A stretch of 64,000 nucleotides of DNA, taken from contig NC_088300.1 of assembly GCF_032854445.1 (NCBI RefSeq), positions 10,874,191-10,938,190 of the forward strand. The letters are read 5' to 3'. The position numbers and the translations under genes were made by a program. Source of the DNA: Liolophura sinensis. Lineage: Eukaryota > Mollusca > Polyplacophora > Chitonida > Chitonidae. Shown one piece after another: positions 56,016-64,000 of the stretch. Below the pieces are notes generated by a model. The model ran no database searches and was not told the origin of the DNA. It saw only the letters and a program-made list of their open reading frames with translations. Within the stretch, counting starts at the first letter, position 1; each line of letters begins with the position of its first letter.

Positions 56016-57884
56016 GGTACAAGAGGACAATTCCTGAACATGAACAACTATCAAACAGATAAATCTTTACCCTAAGAGCACCAGACTCAAGCCTTCAGAC
56101 AGAATCACCTGGTTCGGAAATCGATGTGCCAGGTGCATTCCTGTTAATTGTTATGTCTTTTGCCAACTATCACGTTGTCTTCGCCGCCCTCTTTTCCTCT
56201 TCATACTGCAGATTGTTATATTCTTTATTCACAAAAAGTATAATGACGTGAGATCACTACTGAGATTGAGATACTCCCGTGAGATTTCATACTCCGAGGA
56301 ATCTGTTTGGCATGTTGGGGACAATGTTTATTGAAAACCGAGTTCTCCGTTATTCATTAGAAGAGGCCATACGCGTATGCTAAAAGCTAAGCAGGGCAGA
56401 ATGAAACAGATCTGATCAGATCTACTTCTCACTGTTTTGAACTCTCATGGAGAATGACTTAATTCTGGTCGGTGTGATTCTCTGGAGCTTAACTTTAATC
56501 TAATTTAATAATTAGCTTTCGGCGGACAGTGAGTGTACTTAAAGGGATGGCTTCAGTCAAGTATGGTGAGGTGTTACCCCACAGGACTGTTGCACTCGGT
56601 ATATTTGTCCGATGACATCTATGTACATGCAGGTGTTCGGTTGTGAGGTATTCGGGTGGACTTGCAATGTTTTCACAGTTAGAGCTGGATGTTCTTCATC
56701 GAGTCGATAATAATAATAATTGTTCAGTTAGATAACGAAGGACAGGATGATAGAATGCTTGTCTTTCCTGTAAATTATCTGCCTGCTTTACGCGTTATTG
56801 TCCACCTTCGCCGTAAGCAAGTGAAATCGATATCTTCCTCAAACTGATACCCTTCCATACAGGATATATGATCCACTCTTAAAGCGTCTGTATTAACGGG
56901 TTTCTGGTTACCTCTTCGCCGTCTTTTACCAAACTCTTGGTTTCGCGATGCAGGTTAATCTGTTTCACATGCTGAATTGCTAAACAAGTTAAAGTCATAA
57001 ACAAATAAGTTACGTAAATGTATAATAGCACTATCAATGAATTCACTATTGTCGAGGCAGTGCATGGTACACGAGGTCTTAAATGGTCATCCTCAGCATG
57101 ACTGTGTATATGCAGAGTGAATGTTGGTTGTTAGCGAATGTGCGCAGCTTGGTCATTACAGGCATAATACCAATACCTTAACTCAGTCAAAACTCAGCAA
57201 AAAATCAGTCATTTTTTTGTTATATTTCTATATACTAGAGAACTGTCCATTCCGAACATCTCCCTTCTCAGTCACGTGTGAATTAATCTTGTTCTTTGAC
57301 AAGTAAGCTGACGATCAGTAAACGTTAATTGCCCGGAATTCAGGCTGTTGAATCAAACAGACGCCACCCCGGCGGAGTTCTAGAATCCAGGGTTTTAAAG
57401 GCAGCGAAAAGACACGTATTGAGTCCTGCTGATACCCAGTATAGCCTGAAGTCAGAGAAAACCTCCCAGCTCTCCACTGTTCTCCACGACTCGGGTGCTG
57501 GCGCCGATCACGACTTGACTAATTGCCTCACGCGAAGTCCCCAATGTTCCCGTCTCCAGTAAAGCAAAATTTTAACAAAGGCCCTCCATACATAGTCTTC
57601 CTTCTGAGACTGGATTGCTTGGTTCATCTTGTGAAGTCACTAAGATTAAAGAGGTTCAAATTCAACTCAAACGAATTCAGAAATGTTTTGGGAACATTAT
57701 CCTAAGTTTAGGAAAATCCGAGCCAAATCAGTAAAGACGAAAACAAGTCGGGAATATGGGGGGAGGGTGGGGGAGAAAAACCATTGAAGCATGTAGCCCG
57801 GGATAATGTTGCATGTCATCAGGCATTTAACAACAATGCTGATGGAAAAAATATGTATAATCGGCTTCGGTGTTCAAATGCCAG
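56016..57884. other. 1.9 kb with no gene recognised
   Basis: Frames at 57121-57306, 57329-57562 and 57523-57705 have no domain. A G-rich stretch lies near 57757-57775. Confidence 0.45.
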
Positions 57885-58545
57885 GCGGTTGGAGGAGGGC
57901 TGTATACTCTCCTCGTCCCCATGCCAAGGGGGTGGACAAGGATTGTATACTGTCTCCGTCCCAATGTCAAGCGGGTGTGGGAGGGTTGTATAGTCTCCTG
58001 GTCCCAATGTCAGGCGGGTGAGGGAGAGTTGTACGTTCTGTTCGTCCCAATGGCGGGCGGGTGAGGGAGAGTTGTACGTTCTGTTCGTCCCAATGTCAGG
58101 CGGGTGAGGGAGAGTTGTACGTTCTGTTCGTCACAATGGCGGGCGGGTGAGGGAGAGTTGCACGTTCTGTTCGTCCCAATGGCGGGCGGGTGAGGGAGAG
58201 TTGCACGTTCTGTTCGTCCCAATGGCGGGCGGGTGAGGGAGAGTTGCACGTTCTGTTCGTCTCAATGGCGGGCGGGTAGAGGAGGGCTATATACACTCCT
58301 CGTCTTGATGCCAGGCGGGTAGGGCAGGATTGTATGTACTCTTCCTCCCAATGCCAAGCGGGTAGAGGAGGGCTGTAGACTCTCCTCGTTCCAATGCCAG
58401 GGGAGAAGGGCAGGGTTGTATACACACCTCGTCCCAGTGTTGGGCGGGTGAGGGACAGTTGTATACTCTCCTCTTCACAATGTCAGGTGGGTGGAGGAGG
58501 GTTGTATACCCTCCTCGTCCCAGTGTCAGGCAGGTAGACGAGGGT
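57885..58545. repeat. ~43-bp G-rich tandem repeat, about 15 copies
   Basis: The central units read 'ggcgggcgggtgagggagag' plus 'ttgtacgttctgttcgtcccaat' (43 bp). Flanking units are longer and diverged ('gtatactctcctcgtccc'). Frames on both strands are array products. The plus strand has clustered G tracts in every central unit. Confidence 0.95.
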
Positions 58546-58680
58546 TTAACATTTCACTTCTTTTATGTAAACATGCGTGCTTAGTTTCTAATGAAGTCAT
58601 ATGAATATAAACAAGTGCATTCAGACAAGTTAAACAACTATATACAAGCAATATGAAGCTTTCTAATGGTACATACTATT
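58546..58680. other. spacer
   Basis: Nothing identified. Confidence 0.5.
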
Positions 58681-58850
58681 AGTAAATAAGCAAAGTAACT
58701 CCAGAGAAATTCCTTTTGACGATTTCAGTATTTCGACTTTAATTAAGTCTTCCTCCTATATTCCTCCGTGAGCACACACTAATTAAAGCCGAAATACTGA
58801 GATCATCAAAATCAATTTCTTCGAAGTTACTTTGTTCATTTATAATGTAA
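58681..58850. mobile_element. ~165-bp foldback element with ~65-bp arms
   Basis: The left arm (58682-58747) reads 'gcaaagtaactccagagaaa' to 'cagtatttcgactttaatta'. The right arm (58780-58845) is its reverse complement with scattered mismatches, starting 'ctaattaaagccgaaatact'. A spacer of about 30 bp separates the arms. No coding capacity. Confidence 0.82.
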
Positions 58851-59920
<1,070 letters not shown>

Positions 59921-59928
59921 CTCTGTCT

Positions 59929-60188
59929 TTTTTTTTGTACGCCACAGCAATCTAGGTTGTGGGAAAACAGAGAAGTCTGTCCGCGGGATGTAAAACATAC
60001 CTACATCCTTACTGACAGGACCAGCCCATCATTATATGACTAAAACGTCACAACCGGCAGACAGATAGAGCCAGGACAGACACAAGAAACAAATATCCAT
60101 TAAAATTAACAGTAAAACTTCCTCCTCAGAATAGGCGGGACTGCTGAAAACGTGAAGTCATGACACCAGGTCACGAACAATTGCGAGA
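59929..60188 (-). other. LINE 3' untranslated region and poly(A)
   Basis: About 250 bp of non-coding sequence between the ORF2 stop and a run of nine or so A residues (read on the minus strand). The sequence after the A run is 'gacagag' and then the TA/CT microsatellite. Confidence 0.8.
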
Positions 60189-61464
60189 TTAAAATTGGAC
60201 AACGGGCCAGCCGTTCCGCAGAACGCAAAGAATAGCATTGCGACACCAGGTGGTCTTGAATGTCGCCAACTTTCCGAGCCTGCGATGCCGTTCAAAAACA
60301 GTCAGCAAGTGGTACTGCAGGTCCCTGTGGAAAATACAGGGCACCACCTTAAGATGGTCAATCGCGTGATTGTGTGCTACCACGTAGCACCGATGCCTCC
60401 ATATTGACCAGATACAAAGAAACACCTGATCTCTGACGACCAGTTTCAATAAAGAAGGCACTTGTCTCAAGTCCCCCCACAACACATCTTCCAGGCTGAA
60501 CGAGAACCCTCGTCCAAGGACGCGCCCAATTGTCCGTTCCAACATCTGCCACATGCTGGACGCAACCGGGCAATGCCACACAAGGTGTTCTACGGTCTCG
60601 TCCTGAGACGAGCACAAAGGACAGTCGGCAGATGCAGACAGTCCTGCTCGGACTAACTTATGCCCGACCCACCACTGTCTGTGGCACAGCAGCCAAACAG
60701 CCTCCTTAGCTCGGTTGTCTACCCCAGACTTCCAGAGCGATAAAAACAAGTTCTTCCAGGACGATGGCACCGAAGCCACTTCTGGACTCCGGCGGGGGTT
60801 ACGTTGTTGTCCACCAGAAGGATCCGATACCATCTCCTGGAGGAAAGCTGAGAAAGGTCCTGTTGATTAACTTGATACCTCGTCCGGCTGGGATTCGTGA
60901 CAGTATCCCCGCAGATTGAACCATGCCTTCGGTATTGCCCTTCGCACAGGCTGCTAGGTGACACCAATTGACCGACTCCAAGACCAGCCACACTCTATTG
61001 CCTCCATCCAAAATATCCGACAATAGTCGGAAACTGGGCGTGGCCATCTTACCAGGCATCAAGGGTCTTTCCACCCTCTCCAAAAATTAGGGGATTTACA
61101 TACAAAGGCTGATCCAGAGCTTCCTGCCACGAAACCTGATCAGCCTCAGTCCGTTTCAGCTTAAAGAAGGTTTTCAGAGGGTCGAAGTACCACCGAGGAA
61201 GAGAACGGAAACGCGTTGGAGCTTTAAGCAGCCGGAAAAAACCACAGCGTGGGGTTCACTTTTCGACGCCACAAGCCTCCGGCCTACCTGAGCCCACCGA
61301 GACGAACTCAACGTAAGCCGCTCCAAAAAAGCCAGCTTTAAGGACTGAACCTTCTTAGGGATATCTACGAGGCCTAAACCTCCACTTGCCTTGGGGAGGG
61401 TACAAACTTTGGAAGAGACCAGGAGGCTTTTTACTCTTCCACAAAAAATCCCGACACATCCCAA
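60189..61464 (-). pseudogene. LINE ORF2, C-terminal region with CCHC-like motif
   Basis: The first part (61174-61464) contains LPKASGGLGLVDIPKK, a motif found after the RT in L1/Tx1 ORF2. Frame changes follow between about 61175 and 60835. The last 214 codons (60189-60833) form one uninterrupted frame with a CPLC...ETVEHLVWHC motif (about 60571-60624), a Cys-Cys-His-Cys arrangement typical of the end of L1-like ORF2 and needed for nucleic-acid handling in studied elements. The frame ends with TAA or TGA just before the 3' untranslated region. This stretch is the best-preserved coding piece of the window. Confidence 0.9.
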
Positions 61465-62921
61465 CTAATGTGTTCTCCTTATCCGCCGGCAAGTCAAAAA
61501 CTGAGGCAACATACCACAATTTCGACATTGCCAGCAAGTTTAACACAAGGACTCGCCCAACAATGCTTAGGCCTCTCTTGCTCCACCCCTTGAGGGTGCT
61601 GCCCACCTTCTGGATGCGGTCATTCCAGTTAACAGAAGCCGCGTTTTTTGCACCTTGTTTGACGTGATCCTGTGACCATTCAATACCCAAAGGAGTATCA
61701 GCACGACCCCTCCAAGCACCCAAGAATAACCCTTTTGACTTGGATCTGTTGACTTTGCAGCCAGATGCTTTCTGGTACTTATTCAAGATCGTCTCAGCAA
61801 TGTGAAGTCTTCATCATCTCCACGAAGAGAGATGCGTCGTCGGCATACTGGGAGATTTTGATCGGTTCTTCGACATCAGGGACTCTCACTCCCTTCATGT
61901 CAGAAGATCTCACAACCACCCCAAGAACCTCTGCGGCCAGAACGTAAAGCAGAGGAGACAGAGGACAGCCCTGGCGAACTCCACGCTAGAGGAGAACAGG
62001 GTCACCAATAAAACCATTCACCATTACACGACTTACAGGGGACTTGTAAAGAAGCCGGATCCATTTACAAAAAACAGGCCCGAACCCCATCCGCTCCAAC
62101 ACTTTGTGCATAAAAGCCCATTCCAAACGATCGAAAGCCTTCCCGTTATCAAGGCTTATGATTGCCGCCTCGATATCCTCGTGTTCGACCAGCTCTATAA
62201 GGTCCCGAACAAGGAAGCTATTGGTGAGGATTGACCTCCCTGGCACAGAACAGGTCTGATCACTGTGAACAACAAGGCCCATCACGGATCCAAGTCTGCG
62301 GGTTAGCGCCTTCGTGATGATCTTATAATCGGCACACAAGAGTGAAATCGGCCTCCAATTCTGCAGGTCCTCTTTTGGCCCCCGCTTGGAACGAGCCTGA
62401 CCAGAGCCTGCTGCATTGAATTGGTTAACTCACCCTGCTCAAAAGCCTCGTTGGCAACGTCCAGCAGGATAGGGCCTAGCACATCCCAGAGAGCCAAATA
62501 CAGCTCGACAGGAAGACCATCGATACCGGGGGGCTTGTTCAGGCGTCATGGATTTTGCTGCAGGATGCAGCTCATCCAAAGTGAACGGCTGTTCACAGCT
62601 CGCGGCCTCCTGAGGAGGCAAGATCTGGGAGATCTGGGAGATCAACTCCTCCATGCAATTTCTCTCAACTCCCTCTGAGGTGAAGAGGCTCTGGTAGAAA
62701 TCGCATGTGGCCTGCAATAAATCCTTGGTGGACCGGACTGAACGGCCATCAGGAGTTGCTACTTCGCGGATAAGTTTTTCAGTAGCACGCGACTTCTCAA
62801 AGAACAGAAATAGCGAGTGGGGGTTCTCGCCTTCCACCTGCCACTTGACTCTGGCACGAACGGCGGCTGCTTTATAAGCCTGGTGCTCACCAGCCCGCAC
62901 TTTACGTTTTATACCTTCCAA
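61355..62921 (-). pseudogene. LINE ORF2, reverse transcriptase domain, disrupted
   Basis: The N-terminal RT region begins with KWQVEGENPHSLF (near 62830). After a frame change near 62545 comes WDVLGPILLDVANEAFEQG, and after another near 62345 the palm. Motif A reads SLDNGKAFDRLEW (about 62117-62158, both Asp present). The next block, RGVRQGCPLSPLL (about 61948-61985), is separated from the preceding GDPVLL by an in-frame TAG at 61986-61988. The catalytic box reads QYADDASLF (about 61824-61847). Two further frame changes near 61790-61815 precede the thumb (ASGCKVNRSKSKGLFLG). The enzyme would copy element RNA at the nicked target. Confidence 0.94.
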
Positions 62922-62983
62922 CAGGTCAACTAGATGGGTCTCCCCATCACTAACTCTGTGTTAACTAACTTTGTTGTAATCCT

Positions 62984-63947
62984 TCAGCAGTTTACGTTGA
63001 AGCCCCGTTTACGGCGACGTGCCCTAGCCCTACTGTACGACAGTGCCACCCGCTTAAGCCCAGATTTGCCCTCCTCCAAGAATTCAGCAGCAGACCTAAA
63101 AGAATCCCTCTCTGACATCCAAGCGGCAAAATAATCTCGCATGTTCTTGTGAAACTCTTCGTCATTCAAAAGGCTGACGTTGAGCTTCCAGAACCCCGGA
63201 CCTTTCTCTACCCAATCCCCCTGAATCAAATTTGGCTGTGACCATAGTATGATCACACATGGCAGTGGGTTCATGACCTGCATGAACCAGATGTCCAAGG
63301 AGATCCTTGCTACAATACACTCTATCCAGACGCGAAGAGTTGCGCACCAGTTGGCGAGGTCCAAGTGTATTCATGGGCATCAGGATGAAGGAACCAAAAC
63401 GTATCCGACAGAGAATATGTTTTTATCAAAGTTGCCAAAGGAGCAGTAGACGAATCAGAAGCTACCGCGCCGTGCTTTGCCTATCTATTAGGGGATCTAA
63501 GACGCAATTGAAATCGCCGGCCAGGAAGGCGTTGGTGTTGAATCACCCAGAACACTTTCTAGACCTTGGAAAAACCGACGAAGGTCAGGAACATATGTTG
63601 GTGCATGTACGGCGGACAACGTAAAATCAAAGCCTGAATACTCCGCCTCAACCTTAACCCAACGACCACCGGGATCAGTGACAGATGACACTATGGTCCC
63701 CGAGGACGAGGAAAGAAGCAAGAAAGACAATAGCTGTGCCCGCCTCTATGATTCGAGCCGGGAAGAGGAAAAGACTTTCCCTTTCACAGCTGTTTCAAAC
63801 CGGGTTACGTCATTGACGTCAGTAAAGTGCGTCTCTTGCAGAAAAGCAACATCTGCTTTTAATGACCTGAAGGTATGGCCAAAGGGAAAATTGCTTCCAG
63901 TCCGAAAGCAAACCCTGACAATTTAGTGAGACAACATTCAGAGCCAT
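62984..63947 (-). pseudogene. LINE ORF2, endonuclease domain and linker, frameshifted
   Basis: In successive frames the endonuclease landmarks are all present: MALNVVSLNCQGL at the start (63947), LQETHF (about 63824-63841, active-site Glu), AVHAPTY (near 63615), FLAGDFNC (about 63504-63527), SSRLDRVYC (63312-63340) and CDHTMV (about 63240-63260, catalytic Asp-His). GPGFWKLN, a linker motif of L1-like elements, follows near 63190. This enzyme would nick the target DNA to prime reverse transcription. The landmarks fall in different frames, which shows at least four indels. Each catalytic residue that I can place is kept, so decay is by indels more than by loss of key residues. Confidence 0.92.
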
Positions 63948-64000
63948 TATTGGATCTATTTAAGTTTTGTTTTTCTCGACTTCTTGTACAGGGCAGCCTT

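Larger units (their letters stand above)
59929..64000 (-). mobile_element. LINE (Tx1/L1-type non-LTR retrotransposon), 3' part, disrupted
   Basis: Read on the minus strand, ORF2 starts with an ATG at 63947 and ends with a stop at 60189. A 3' untranslated region of about 250 bp follows and ends in a run of A at about 59931-59939. ORF1 and the 5' end would lie beyond the right edge of the window. ORF2 has an APE-type endonuclease, a reverse transcriptase and a C-terminal CCHC-like motif, in the order typical of the L1/Tx1 group. It is broken by at least seven frame changes and one clear internal stop, so this copy cannot express its enzymes. The plus-strand frames here are antisense shadows. 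Confidence 0.95.

Noticed and set aside
55623-56075. 150-residue plus-strand frame as a repeat protein
   Set aside because: The 51-bp array keeps both strands open; units vary as in a homogenising minisatellite and there is no leader or tail of protein-like sequence.
60195-60656. Plus-strand frames inside the LINE
   Set aside because: They lie antisense to ORF2, whose minus-strand translation has clear endonuclease and reverse-transcriptase motifs.

Overview
The window looks like intergenic or intronic DNA from a marine lophotrochozoan animal, most probably a mollusc and perhaps a bivalve. This rests on a tRNA-derived SINE present in at least ten copies (tail 'caccaatcaaataaataaat'), a second SINE whose body I associate from memory with mollusc genomes, a frame-broken Tx1/L1-type LINE, many foldback (MITE-like) elements, and a moderate AT bias. 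I recognise no intact host protein gene, no complete tRNA, rRNA or snRNA gene, and no bacterial-type operon or CRISPR array.

Tandem repeats dominate. I count about 28 arrays with unrelated units, roughly 15 kb by summing my intervals: 72-bp (905-1230), AT/AC dinucleotides (1787-1892), 68-bp (2884-4535), 99-bp (6440-6750), 116-bp (8971-9786), 47/94-bp (10570-11570), 39-bp (15149-15304), 30-bp (17865-19070), 72-bp (23696-23865), 37-bp (24965-25660), about 65-bp (28150-29425), 29-bp (29895-30128), 19-bp (31170-31265), 53-bp (33150-34780), GA-rich (35303-35912), 24-bp (42120-42435), 22-bp (53335-53885), about 30-bp (54055-54625), 51-bp (55445-56015), 43-bp (57885-58545) and CT/TA dinucleotides (59772-59920), plus several shorter ones. 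Most long reading frames in the first 60 kb come from these arrays.

Transposable elements: SINE copies lie at 4559-4829, 5413-5594, 13728-13995, 19525-19794, 25944-26095, 33983-34177, 35085-35300, 47405-47551, 49829-50030 and 50655-50766; six have recognisable target-site duplications. A different SINE lies at 24421-24662. Foldback elements lie at 1948-2352, 20165-20330, 32190-32320, 42760-43258, 44745-44873, 47913-48052, 52059-52757 and 58681-58850; some are nested. From 59929 to the right edge the minus strand carries the 3' part of a LINE: ORF2 with endonuclease, reverse transcriptase and a C-terminal zinc-knuckle region, disrupted by several frameshifts and at least one nonsense codon, ending in poly(A) directly beside a TA/CT microsatellite.

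A few open frames outside repeats (23720-24064, 30283-30642, 44198-44515, and more weakly 8458-8850, 17468-17734 and 40482-40751, all minus strand) have codon composition that could be exonic. I cannot assign a family to any of them. The remaining stretches show no feature I can defend and are listed as such.
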